Of a stretch of DNA of 64,000 nt, positions 54,364 through 64,000 are shown one piece after another (within the stretch, counting starts at the first letter, position 1; the number at the start of each line of letters is the position of its first letter). The notes beneath the pieces are model-generated. The model made no database searches and was not told the DNA's origin. It worked only from the letters and a program-made list of their open reading frames with translations. Origin of the DNA: Paraphoma chrysanthemicola (lineage: Eukaryota > Ascomycota > Dothideomycetes > Pleosporales > Phaeosphaeriaceae); contig JAGMWG010000004.1 of NCBI GenBank assembly GCA_020744225.1, positions 1,798,001-1,862,000 of the forward strand. The letters are read 5' to 3'. The position numbers and the translations under genes were made by a program.

Positions 54364-55683
54364 ATGAAGCCGCTCCCTGTGAATGAGGACGGAATACCTT
54401 CACACACCCATGGGGTCAAGCGCTGGAAGTTTGCAGGCAAGAAGGGCGGCTTGGACGAAGCTATTGAAGATCTCGAGATATGGCAAGGGCTAGCCAACCA
54501 GTCCTGGTTCCTGTTTCTAAGAATTGCCAACACGCAGGTTGACCAGGTCTTGGATACAGGCGGTGGCTCCAATGTCTCCAGCGCTGGCACAGCTATGTCA
54601 GCAACAAGTACCATACGTGATGGCTTGCGTATTGATCTACCCAAGGGAACTTCAGCGGGCGAACACGTTAAGCTATCCTCCAGCCATCTCAAGAGTATGA
54701 CCGTTCAGCCGCTTCCCTTTTGTGACGGTATCGCAATGGCCACAAAATCGCATTCGGACGGATCAGAAAGCAGATACATCCTGAACTACATTCATTGCGA
54801 GTCTGGTAAGAAGCCTGAAACACTGAAGCGCAATATCCGCGACCTTGTGCGAAAGCTCCAGGTTGACGAGCCGTATACTTTCGGATTGCTGAAGTGCAAG
54901 GGCTTCGTCACGGAGTCCATTCCAGTAGGGCTCGTGGAGCATCTCTCTTTGACGCTGATCTTCAAAGACCCGCCAGCCTCCCATAATCCTCGAAGCCTAC
55001 GTAATCTCTTGCTCAATACGCCAGGTGTCACATCTACTACTCGGCGGCTCGAGGTTGCTCGAGATCTGGCTAGATCCGTAGGATATGTGCATACCTTCGG
55101 CTTTGTGCACAAGAATGTACGACCAGAATCAGTCCTCATATATGCCCGCGCCGATGGACAGGGTACTTCTCCTGCGTTCCTGGTTGGATTCGAAAACTTC
55201 CGACGAGACGAAGGCTGGACCCACCGCCAAGGTGACGATGTGCCAGACAAGAACTTGTATAGGCACCCCACTCGTCAAGGGTTCCATCCCCGTGACGAAT
55301 ACGAGATGCGCCACGACATATACAGTCTGGGCGTGTGCTTGTTGGAAATTGGACTTTGGAGTAGCTTCGTTGAGTACGATCCCACGACCGCGCGACACAG
55401 CCTTTCGCAAGTGCTCGTGGCGCCGTCTGTGAAAGGGAAGGAAATCACGTCAGTTCCTTTGCGAGAGAACGCCAAAGATTGTTTCGTCACGCTCGCTCGG
55501 TCCACCCTCCCCGGAAAGATGGGAGATAGGTATACAGAGATCGTCGAAACCTGCTTGACGTGTTTGGATCCGGGCAACCTCGACTTTGGAGATGACAAAG
55601 CATTTGAAGACGAGGATGGAATCATTGTTGGTGTACGATACATCGAGAAGGTTCTTCTTCGCCTCAGTAGGCTGATCATGTAG
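54364..55683 (+). CDS. Pseudokinase-domain protein, N-terminally truncated (HeLo-type architecture)
   Basis: A single exon of 439 codons. The first part (KRWKFAGKKGGLDEAIEDLE) resembles the linker that follows HeLo/HET-S-type N-terminal domains in fungal 'prion-inhibition and propagation' proteins, but the HeLo domain (~200 residues) is missing. The C-terminal ~270 residues have a kinase-like fold with lost catalytic residues: HRD is replaced in VHKNVRPESVLI, and DFG in LVGFENFRR. The C-lobe YEMRHDIYSLGVCLLEIGLW is retained. Proteins of this layout act in fungal nonself recognition or regulated cell death; that is inferred from family context. Just upstream lies a kinase fragment on the other strand, so the 5' part was probably lost by rearrangement. 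Whether the remaining ORF is expressed is unknown. Confidence 0.7.
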   Translation: MKPLPVNEDGIPSHTHGVKRWKFAGKKGGLDEAIEDLEIWQGLANQSWFLFLRIANTQVDQVLDTGGGSNVSSAGTAMSATSTIRDGLRIDLPKGTSAGEHVKLSSSHLKSMTVQPLPFCDGIAMATKSHSDGSESRYILNYIHCESGKKPETLKRNIRDLVRKLQVDEPYTFGLLKCKGFVTESIPVGLVEHLSLTLIFKDPPASHNPRSLRNLLLNTPGVTSTTRRLEVARDLARSVGYVHTFGFVHKNVRPESVLIYARADGQGTSPAFLVGFENFRRDEGWTHRQGDDVPDKNLYRHPTRQGFHPRDEYEMRHDIYSLGVCLLEIGLWSSFVEYDPTTARHSLSQVLVAPSVKGKEITSVPLRENAKDCFVTLARSTLPGKMGDRYTEIVETCLTCLDPGNLDFGDDKAFEDEDGIIVGVRYIEKVLLRLSRLIM

Positions 55684-56867
55684 CTCATCAATTTTCTCGT
55701 AGGGGATATGATGACTTCTTACACGAGTATGCAAAATAGTGTTGAAGAAAGCTTCGTTATTTATATTCGCCGCAACAAAGTATCGTCGCTTAGTATTTAT
55801 CGAGCGTCTTCCGTTCGTGACGAGCCTGCCCAGTTGCAATCATTTGGGCAGGCGGGTTTGGAGGCTACAGCGAGAGTAACTAACGCGTGAAATCTGCGAA
55901 GTAATTAGTCAGGAGGACATTGTGTTGTAGTGAAGTTACGCACGATAACATCAGAGCAACTTCAATTCTAGGGAAAGCACATCCTGAGTTCCGAATCTGT
56001 CGGTAGCACCGGTAACAGGGACTGAACCTATTAGTCGTGCTGGGACTTTCAGCTTGACCGGATTACACCGTAATCAGCTGATCCGGCTCTACTATGGCAG
56101 TAGAGCCTTGTAAACGGTGATGCATTTTCGGAGCGGGAGTTTTTCGAAATTAGGGACGGGTTCTGATATGTACTGCGGGGATGTTGTACTCGTATGCGCT
56201 ACAGCATTATCAATAGCTACAGCAGGTAATCACGTATGCAATTAGCTACACTTGTACTTCGAAGTCGTGCGAAATGACGAATAATTGTTAGCCCTTTTCT
56301 TTTTTCAAATAGTGTACGCAAGTTCCAATGTTCATGACTACCCGCTCCAGATTTGAAAAACTCCGGACCCGGGAATGCATCACCTGGAAAAGAGCGGGAA
56401 TTTCTGGTCTAATTACGGCCGATCGTTTCTGGGCGTTACGTGTCAATCCGGGGTATGGAGGAATCTATGTACACGGTACTTTGCACAGTTTGTCCGCGGT
56501 ATACCGTCGGGCCGTTTTACGACTTGGAGCTAATCTAAGTCTCTCAAGGTATCCTATCACACAGCCAAATTAGATTTCTTCGTAGATCATGCCAAATCGC
56601 ACAGCCCCATCAGGTCACAGCGCCGGTCATTGTACTGCCCTTCTTGCTAGTATGCACTCGAGCGGAGCGATGTTCTTTGAATCGTTAGCTTCTTCGCCGT
56701 TTGATTACTTGCACTCGATGTGCGCTCTCTTGCAGCTTGGCCAGCATGGCAGCTTCGAGCATAAGAGCAGACTTGTCCGCACTCACTATCAGCAACCCTT
56801 CGATTGCCCACCTTAGCTACCACCTTGATCGCCTGCCTCAAGTTCGCATCGCAAATCCCTGTCCAAA
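55684..56867. other. AT-rich spacer with hairpins
   Basis: No convincing gene. From ~55880 to 56600 the sequence is AT-rich and contains adjacent hairpins at 56061-56107, which suggests a decayed element. The final 250 bases lead into the secreted-protein gene. Confidence 0.5.
56061..56107. repeat. Two adjacent perfect hairpins
   Basis: GATTAC-acc-GTAATC (56061-56075, 6-bp stem) and GGCTCTAC-tatggca-GTAGAGCC (56085-56107, 8-bp stem). No downstream gene on either strand uses them as an obvious terminator or processing site. Confidence 0.85.
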
Positions 56868-57569
56868 ATGCGGTCCACAGCCCTCGCCGCCGTTATCCTC
56901 CCTGTAGCACTTGCTCAGTGGAACACCGAGATATGCAATGGCGTTGGTGGCTGTATGTCCTATGGAGGTCCCGCGAACTTTCACCCTTGGAACTGTCCCG
57001 ATGGGAGCCGCATTACACTTCCTGATTTCAGCAACGATTTGCGACCTGCTGGGTACCCGGGAGCAACTGTTGTCAGCAAGGAAGATTTTCCGACGACCTG
57101 TTACGACCCCAGGGAGGTTCCTGGTCCGAATGACCGCCTCGTTGTAAGTAGTACCGTACCATGAACACGATGAATCTTGCTACATCTTTGGTTTCTATTG
57201 CGACGAATACGCCTGGCTAACCACAAGCCTGCCCAATAGAGCGTCCCAACTCGCAATGGCCAAACAGCGTACGCCTACCTTGTAGAGGGGTGTACCCATC
57301 CGAATCCAGCCCCACAGGAGATTAATAACTGCTATACGTACTCCGTCAATGAGTCTGTGTAAGTACTATTCCATCTGTCTGAGGACTTCGTGTATACTAA
57401 TGAGTGGCATGTCAGGTATCGATTCTGCCAGCTGATCGACGCCAGCGGGCAACAGTGCGAAAAGAATCCAAACGCAGGAAGATGTGAGCGCTGGGGTGGC
57501 AGTTCGATACGGGAAGAATGCATTGGCTGGGAGCCGGGGATGCCGGATTTCCCCGACCGCAACCCTTAG
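56868..57569 (+). CDS. Small secreted cysteine-rich protein
   Basis: Three exons (56868-57143, 57240-57358, 57416-57569) give 182 residues. MRSTALAAVILPVALAQ is a signal peptide with likely cleavage after ALA. The mature chain has about ten cysteines: ICNGVGGC, WNC, TTC, EGC, NNC, FC, QQC, RC, EEC. This even number suits disulphide pairing. Introns (96 and 57 nt; both with GTAAGT donors) rebuild RLVSVPTRNG and NESVYRFCQL. No catalytic domain is recognised. Size, secretion and cysteine content make it an effector-like or surface protein candidate; this is inference. It sits beside the AT-rich hairpin spacer and a rearranged locus, as is common for fast-evolving secreted proteins. It shows no obvious alignment with the secreted protein at 26632. 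Confidence 0.85.
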
Positions 57570-58105
57570 TACGAGGTTTAGCGATGTTGGAGTTGTGTAG
57601 GGGCTACATAGATGAAGCACAGTATATATTTTTCTTGTCTGCACAACTCGTGTTGATCTAATTTGACGTGAACCAAATGGGCTTCAAACACCAAGTAGTC
57701 TATTGCAGTCACGCGCCCACTGCAACTCGAACGCAACGGTAATACTGCGCACCCCCTCTCCTCTTCATCTATGCGGTCAACATGGATTTCTTCCTCAAAG
57801 TAGCCCCATACGATGCATGTATGGTCGTCCCGGTAGTATAACGTGATCCAGGAGCTCAGATACGGTGATTGCATCCGCGTGGTAGCTTCGTCAATTCATT
57901 TCCCACAACGTTGCGGTGTGCAGAGCAGAGCAGTCCTAGGATGAGTGCGGAAAGGCTGGAGTTGTCGCTTCAGGTTGCTGGTCATGACGTTGCCTATTTG
58001 CAAGAGTGGTGGAAGGCTTGACGAGTGAGGAACCCAGCGCGCACATACTGCCGGAGTGATTGAGAACTTGCGGTAGAATCTGATTCCCAAAGGAATGTTT
58101 GCGGT
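57570..58105. other. Convergent 3' spacer
   Basis: Both neighbours end here (secreted protein and vps37). AT-rich 3' UTR sequence at 57600-57660. No gene seen. Confidence 0.45.
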
Positions 58106-59008
58106 CTATCGCCAACCGCCAACCCGTCCTTCATCCCAGCGCTCTTTCCTTTCTGCTCGAAGGTACGCTACCTTTCGGCCTTCCCTTAATCTTCGCACAA
58201 ACTCGGTTACCTCTCTTTCACTAGCCACAGCATCCCCGCCTCCTGATCCTTCACCCTCGAGAAAGCTTTCTTCTAGACCTCGGCAAAGCGCTTCTTGCTC
58301 TCCCACCGCAGCATTTAACCGCTGATACAATGCAGGCGGACTGAATTCACGTAAAACTTCATCCTGCTCTGTCTGCTTCGCTCTCCACTGTCGCTCGAGT
58401 GCTCGCAACGACAATAGGCGTGACTGGGTACTATCACGTTGATGCTGCACGTGCGCTTCAAGCTGCTTAAGTGATTCTGCAAGCGAAATGTTTTGCGCAA
58501 GCAAGGCCTGCAAAGGCGCAGTTGACGCTGCTAGTGAAGGATGTGCTGTCTCAGGATTGTGAATGATTGCAGTCTGCAGTTCCAGAGTCTGCAGCACATG
58601 GTGGAGATCCTTCGTCCTAGTCATGGTCAGAGTCCAGACTTTGTGCGTTTCACATCTGACGTACGTCTTGTCCCGTAAAACATCGGGCAACCAACCATCG
58701 TCCGGAGGCTGAACAGCTAATTGCTCGGCCTGGGGCTGATTTTGTGAGTAGTTCTGTGAGGACTGTTGCTGGTCCGTGTAGGCCTGTGGTGGTGGGGGTA
58801 GCGGAGGACCAGTGGCTGGTGTCGCGGTTCCGCTTGAATGGCCAGGCGGCTTTGGAGGCGGCGGCGGAGGGGTTGATGCATCGTACTGGTAAAAGTTTTG
58901 AGAGTGGCGCGGAGACTGATATGCCATGTTGTGATGTGGTGGTAATGCTAGACCTTGAAGTGCGGTGACGGCTGTTGGACGCATGAGCATCGTGGATGCC
59001 ATCGTCAT
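58106..59008 (-). CDS. vps37: ESCRT-I subunit Vps37 (Mod(r) domain)
   Basis: A single exon of 300 residues. The first ~100 residues are disordered and Pro/Gln-rich (PPPPPPKPPG, PPLPPPP), as in fungal Vps37 homologs. GWLPDVLRDKTYV and a helical stalk follow. The C-terminal Mod(r) domain shows LLAQNISLAESLKQLEAHVQ, LREFSPPALYQRLNAAVGEQ, EESFL and a closing FVRRLREGRKVAYLRAERKE. Vps37 packs with Vps23 and Vps28 in ESCRT-I, which sorts ubiquitinated cargo into multivesicular endosomes. The start at 59008 (MTMASTM) has an alternative Met three codons in. The final residues (RWDEGRVGGWR) are the usual basic end of the family. It diverges from the coiled-coil gene to the right. Confidence 0.87.
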   Translation of the reverse strand: MTMASTMLMRPTAVTALQGLALPPHHNMAYQSPRHSQNFYQYDASTPPPPPPKPPGHSSGTATPATGPPLPPPPQAYTDQQQSSQNYSQNQPQAEQLAVQPPDDGWLPDVLRDKTYVRCETHKVWTLTMTRTKDLHHVLQTLELQTAIIHNPETAHPSLAASTAPLQALLAQNISLAESLKQLEAHVQHQRDSTQSRLLSLRALERQWRAKQTEQDEVLREFSPPALYQRLNAAVGEQEALCRGLEESFLEGEGSGGGDAVASEREVTEFVRRLREGRKVAYLRAERKERWDEGRVGGWR

Positions 59009-60387
59009 ATCGCGCTAGCAGGGGTCCGGGCTCCTGCCATCACTACCGCACGAGCGCTTCATCCAGATAATTCAATGGCCTGGGGAGTGTCACAGTAGTA
59101 ATCAACAGAGATGATTCAGTGTCATGATTATAGTATGAAGGAAAAGTGATGAAACACATCTTTTCGAGACGTGCCATCGTCCTCGAAGGGTCACGCTGCG
59201 TGGCAATTCCTAAGCATATAGCATTGCTGCACGTGACTGACATGGGGACATGCCAGCCACCTGTAAACTGGACGTTTAAGCCTGTGAGGTAAGTCGTTCA
59301 CTTCGGAAACACTGACCCGAGGGACTATACAGTCATTGCGACGTCGTTTTGCAGCCTGTTCCTGGCAAATCTTATCTTGCTATCTACGGCGAGCTGCAAG
59401 GTCGAGCAGATCGTTTTGTACAAATATAGCCATAACATTTAGAAATCAACCTGGCCTGTCACCGACCATGAACACATACTTGATGCTGTACGAGACGACG
59501 GAATTAGCCTAAGCGGTGCTATGTGAGAGGCCCTCAGCCATAGACAACGGCACCCCGTATTGGTGCCACGCAGCCTCGAATTGCCGGTGCTAGGAGAATT
59601 ACTATGCCCTCATTATCACAGCATGGTGTTCACTTAAGCTCAGGGTTTTGTTATTGCTGCCCCTGCCGAGCTCGGGCGATTCTTTCCGTATTGGGGCAGG
59701 TGTGACCCTGACAGGTCGAAAAGGGTCGTGGAAATTTACTTGCGTGCTTCCGGCCGTCGAAAAGAAAGCAGACTGCAAGCCACCCGTTGACGGCGCAAGG
59801 TGGTCGTCGAGCTGCTAAAGCGCGATTAGGTTTGAGAACATTGTGATAAACGCACCGCGCAGCCCGCGCCGTGGTGTCGGTGTCGGTGTCGGACATGTTT
59901 CACAGTCTTGCGTAAGCATTCCGCATAACGCATGATGACAGCGGACAACAGGACGATAGATGTGCGTCGGCGAGCGCGAAGACTCCCACACCAGCAATCT
60001 CGACCTTGTGCACATCCTCGAATCATCCACACAATCGCACAAGATTTGCGCATCGCCAACGACGTCGCCCTGGACGCGTGCTGCTTGGCCCACGGTGCTG
60101 ATTGGCTGTCCGCGGCGGTTCCTGCAGCGCTCCAGCCACTGCCCCTGGATTGCACACACCACCGCAGCCCGCGAACCGCCCATCTCGGCCTGTAGCGCGC
60201 CTCGTCAAGCCAATTCAATCGCCGCGATCCGCTTCGAGGACCCTAGAGTGCCCTTTCTCCTGTTCATCGCCTAGCTCGGCAAGTAGGCCTCCTTTTACGA
60301 GCGCCTGCCGATTTGGCACCTCACCACCACCCTCTCGGTCCTCTATTTTGTGCAGAGCCATGCCTATCGCGGAGCAGTAACGATAAT
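59009..60387. other. Divergent upstream region, vps37 and coiled-coil gene
   Basis: 1.4 kb with no convincing gene. Includes a short GGTGTC tandem (GGTGTCGGTGTCGGTGTCGG, about 59874-59893). Likely contains both promoters and a leader with a short upstream ORF for the right-hand gene. Confidence 0.45.
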
Positions 60388-63300
60388 ATGCAGAGGATCC
60401 AAGCGTTGCCCACCGAGGGCGCGCCTTCGCCGCCTCGTTCCAAGCCCTCTGCTCTGACCTCCATTGCCGTCCAGTCCTTTGCGTCCTTTCGCTCCCAGAC
60501 GTCGTCCAACCCAGTCCCCATAGCCGTTGCTCAGTCGCCGCTTAAACGAAAGCCCCTACCTGCGAACTCACCTGTCGTTGGTCACTTTACAGCAAGCCAA
60601 TCTATTAAATCATCCGCTACCGTTCAGAATAAAGAGAGCACTCTGCCCTACCAAGGTCCGCGCCGTTCCAACACAGTGCTGTCCCCGCCGTTGACCGAGG
60701 ACGACCTCTTTGTGCCGCGGAACCTCGACGAGTAAGTGTCGTCTTCCCCATCGCGCCTTCCGTGACACTAACCATCAGTCGAAGCAACCCCCACACCCCG
60801 CTGCCAACCCGCAAGACATCTTTGTCCGTCACCAAAAGCGCCTCTGCACCGCGGCATGATCGCGCCGCCAGCAGCTCCCACCCGCGCCAATTGAGCAGAG
60901 CGGACGAACTACGAGCTGGAGGGAGCAAGTACACCCACGTGCGGTCACCGACCATGCCCAATATGCCCTCCTACACAACGGACTCACAGCCTCCGGAGCT
61001 CAAGCTTAGAGTGGGAGGTGTGGCAGAAGACCAGTACTACGATGACAACTATCGTCCAGACAGCCGAGAGCAGCAAAACAAGCCCAAGTCACCAGCTGGA
61101 GGGTTCACTTCTTTCTTCGGCTGGAGCTCAAAGCCACAGAATGGCGCGGACTCCCCTGCCACAACGTTTTCAGAACAGTCTTTGTCTCCTGCAGACTCAC
61201 CGCGCCACAAGAACTCTGCCAAGTCAAAACCAAATGGCCTAGACATCCCAGCGGCAAACTCGCTGGGCTCCTATTTCAACGTCCCTGGAACACCACTGCT
61301 ATCATCATCGCCTCAAATGAATGCCCACGTAGAGGAGCTTGAGCGCGAGCTGCGGGCTTTGAGCTCGGAGCTAGCTGCCTCGATACAAAGGGAAATGGAA
61401 CTCGAGGACGAGGTCGACCGATGGAAGGCAGAAAGTGGTCCAACAATGCCTGACAACCGGAGGACCAGCGACTACTACTCCGACTCAGGAACAAGTTCCG
61501 TCCGATTCCCCATTGGCGATCCAGAAAGCAAGCTAGAAGAGGTGGAGACACAGCGTCGAAGAGCCGAGCAAGAGCGCGCACAACTAAAAGTTCGCATGGC
61601 AGAGCGCCTTCAAGAGGAGCTCAGACGAAGAAGAGATTTGGAAGAGCAAGTGCAGCAGCTGGAAGATCAAGTTAGCGACAAGTCGAGAGCTGGCTCTGTC
61701 GTCGACGCACCTCGAGTGAAGGAACTTACATCTTCCTTAGAAGACGCTAAGAGGCGACTGGCCGAGGAGAGACAAGTCAAAGAAAACTTCGAAGATCTGT
61801 TGACCGCTATGCGCGAAGAGCTCGAAAAGCACCGGAACGATGCCGATAACCTCCGCGACGAGGTTGTGCCGCAACTCAGAGCGCGGCTTGAAGTGCTTGA
61901 GGCCGAGGCAGCGGACACAGAAAGACTCGTCTACGAGACCACACGAATGCAGCAGGAGATACAACAATTACGCACAGAGAACCAGGCCCTTGCCAAGGTA
62001 CAAAGACAGTCGCACAGACTCTCACACGATGGAGCGCAACAAGTTAGATTCCAATCGATTGCAGAAGAGTCAGATAGTACGCCAGCAGCCAATCAGCGCA
62101 TTGGACTCACACGATCGAACTCTTTGGCCCGAAGTGCAGGATTTAACTCTAAAAGAGGCTCCCTTTCGCGCTCAAACTCGGTCAAGGACAGATCTGGGGA
62201 GATGTCTCCAAGAGAAGCGTCAATGGCGAGCAATCCAGTCAAGGATCTTGAGGAACAGCGCGACGCCCTGCACAAGGCTCTGAAATTTCTTCTTCAGCGA
62301 CAAGAAATGCAACAAAAGGAGTTCTCGCGCCGAATCAAAGAGCTAGAAGGCGAGAGAGACGCTGCACTGAACCTTACCCCCCGTCGAACTGCATTCCATA
62401 AGGAGGTTTCAGATCTCAGGAGCGAGGTCAACTCTCTCCGTCGTCGAGCGGACGATGCCCTCGAGCAAAAGTGGCAGTGCGAGAAAGGGTTGAGCGGACT
62501 ACGCATGGATCTCGATCGTGCCCAACAAGAGACTGGCTCCCTTCGCGATCTCCTGCGAGAGCACGACATCACAATTCCAGAGATACAAATTAACAGCGAG
62601 CCCATCTCCCTTGATAAGGCCTACAATGAGCTCCGGACAACGCATGCCCTTTCGCTCGCCCGGATCAAGCAGCTCGAATCGAGCGATGGCGAATCACTCG
62701 GTGCTCTGGGCGCTGAAGCCGAGCGGACCTTGGACCTCTTGAAGCAAAGTATCTCGGACGCAGAGGCCGAGCGTGACTTTGCCCAGAAAGAGGCTGAGCA
62801 ATATCGCAAACAAGCTCGAAGCCTGCAAAAGTCCGAAATTGAACACCTGGGCAAAGAGCAGAAGCTTAGTAGCGAGCTCTTCGCCGCAGCAACTCGCATG
62901 GATCAGCTCTCGGAGCGTATTCAGCAACAGCTTGAGGCTAATAGCTCATTGCGTGCGCGCTTGACAGAAGCAATCACCCGCGGAGAGCGTGAGCAACAGA
63001 AGTCGACTGAACAGATCATCGAGTTGGAGCGCCGGCTTAAGACTGCCGAAGACAAGGTCATGCTTGCGCAACAATCCTCAGAGGATGCTATCGCCCAGCA
63101 CGAAGTAGAAGTTCAAGCCCTCAAGGACAGCCACGGTACTCACCTTCGCCGTGTCAAGTCGGGTCTTCTCAGTCCGTCGGCCTTCTCGCCAAAGATGCCC
63201 TCATCGCCAGTGTTTGCTCAACGCTCTCCTCGACTTGAGGTGACGAGATCTGGTCCTGCCATGACGATAGCCGAAGCAACCAAGACTGAGCTGCTTGAGA

Positions 63301-63555
63301 GGCGTGTGGAGGAGCTGGAGAAGGCTCTCAGGGATGCAGACCGCGAGATGGAGGAGGTCGTTGGTCGCATGAACTTTGCTCAGATCGAGGTGGCCGACCT
63401 GCAGTTCGAGAGGTAGGACAAACTTTTATTGAGTATCATGACAGGACATTGCTAACACGTTTGACAGGGATGAGGCCATGAGGCAGACAAGGAGACTTCA
63501 AGCCGACATTCTCGCAGAGCGTGAGAAAGTCAAGCTTCTGATGTCTTCGAACTAA
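60388..63555 (+). CDS. Large coiled-coil protein
   Basis: Three exons (60388-60731, 60779-63412, 63468-63555) give 1021 residues. Residues 1-~240 are disordered and rich in Ser, Pro and basic residues (SPPRSKPSALTS, PLPTRKTSLSV). They include a GGFTSFFGWSSKP motif that recurs in an unnamed Pezizomycotina coiled-coil family. From ~280 to ~930 there are long heptad segments (HVEELERELRALSSELAA, RRAEQERAQLKVRMAERLQE, EKALRDADREMEEVVGRM), broken by a Ser-rich insert near 530-590. The C-terminal exon adds DEAMRQTRRLQADILAEREK. Introns (47 and 55 nt) have GTAAGT/GTAGGA donors and CTAAC branch sites. A scaffold or transport-tether role is plausible from structure, but no specific function is assigned. 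The start is the ATG at 60388, the first in this frame after the spacer. Confidence 0.9.
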
Positions 63556-64000
63556 ATTTCCACATAATGACGGTTGCTGGACACGACACTTATATGACCA
63601 CTTTTATTCACTAAGCCAAACTTTGCTTCGGCGTTATCTTTGGGACCTTACTTGGGCATCAACGGCGCCTTACACTGGCACTGCATCTGCTGGCGCCATG
63701 ACCATGCGTACCTTACGCTTCACACAAATACTTTTGCTCCGTCTGGCGGCTTCCCAGACTATCCTTGTGGCGGACTACCCATTGCCACTGTTCTATACCC
63801 TCTAGCGACCATAGCGCTACATAATTTTCCACATCTAACGGGGCCTTCACGAGCCATTCCATGGGCTGCAGGCTTGTTTTGGATACTCGCACTCGAACGC
63901 CTTCTCACATCGAATGTCGATGTTGTACTATAGTGGTGTAATGGATCAATGTTAGTTAGCCGATATGCTGCTACGTCTTGTTCTGCTGGCAACGAGCGAC
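63556..64000. other. 3' flank of the coiled-coil gene
   Basis: 3' UTR and unassigned sequence to the window edge. No gene seen. Confidence 0.45.

Noticed and set aside
54361..54692. Minus-strand extension of the kinase fragment upstream of 54360
   Set aside because: It is antisense to the pseudokinase gene and has no kinase N-lobe features.
55940..56120. tRNA-like or rRNA-like structure in the hairpin spacer
   Set aside because: No T-arm GTTCRANNC box or A-box pattern; no cloverleaf could be drawn.
1..64000. Secondary-metabolite cluster or CRISPR array
   Set aside because: No polyketide synthase, NRPS or terpene cyclase accompanies the transporters, and no regularly spaced short repeats occur.

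Overview
The window is nuclear DNA of a filamentous ascomycete (Pezizomycotina, most likely a dothideomycete). Genes lie on both strands about 1-3 kb apart and are split by short introns of roughly 45-165 nt. These have GTAAGT/GTATGT-like donors, CTAAC/CTGAC branch sites and CAG/TAG acceptors. About 36 introns could be placed by keeping frame and protein continuity. The protein set is typically fungal: a HET-domain protein, a HOG-pathway MAPKKK, DHA1 drug transporters, GH17 and GH47 enzymes, a DUF7730-like protein and small cysteine-rich secreted proteins. No tRNA, rRNA, CRISPR array or intact transposon was seen.

Layout. 1-8 kb is variable: the 3' end of a coiled-coil gene, a Ser/Thr-rich single-pass surface protein, a HET-domain gene cut by one in-frame TGA, and a multi-pass membrane protein. 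8.6-20.7 kb is conserved housekeeping: dna2 (replication helicase-nuclease), a mitochondrial oxodicarboxylate carrier diverging from it, and sskB (osmostress MAPKKK). 21.7-27.8 kb holds a DHA1 transporter, an uncharacterised 242-residue protein, an AT-rich spacer with palindromes, a secreted cysteine-rich protein and a short ORF. 27.8-35.6 kb is gene-poor, with diverged repeats and one DUF7730/F-box-like gene.

35.6-53.4 kb is gene-dense again: a homeodomain regulator, a HAD phosphatase, the ribosome-assembly GTPase Nug1, P5C dehydrogenase (proline catabolism), a second DHA1 transporter, a GH47 mannosidase and a GH17 glucanase. 53.9-57.6 kb looks rearranged. A protein-kinase fragment and the pseudokinase half of what looks like a HeLo/STAND-type protein meet head to head, followed by an AT-rich hairpin spacer and a second secreted cysteine-rich protein. 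58-63.6 kb carries the ESCRT-I subunit Vps37 and a 1021-residue coiled-coil protein.

No operon or metabolic cluster is evident. The most notable signals are: (1) the HET gene interrupted by one stop; (2) the head-to-head junction of two N-terminally truncated genes near 54.36 kb; (3) very short coding exons, including an 11-nt exon in the carrier and a 14-nt exon carrying the catalytic DxD of the HAD enzyme; (4) a stop-free 48-nt intron inside the homeodomain recognition helix; (5) both secreted cysteine-rich genes lying beside the two AT-rich, palindrome-bearing spacers. Exon boundaries are manual predictions from sequence and family knowledge, without transcript data.
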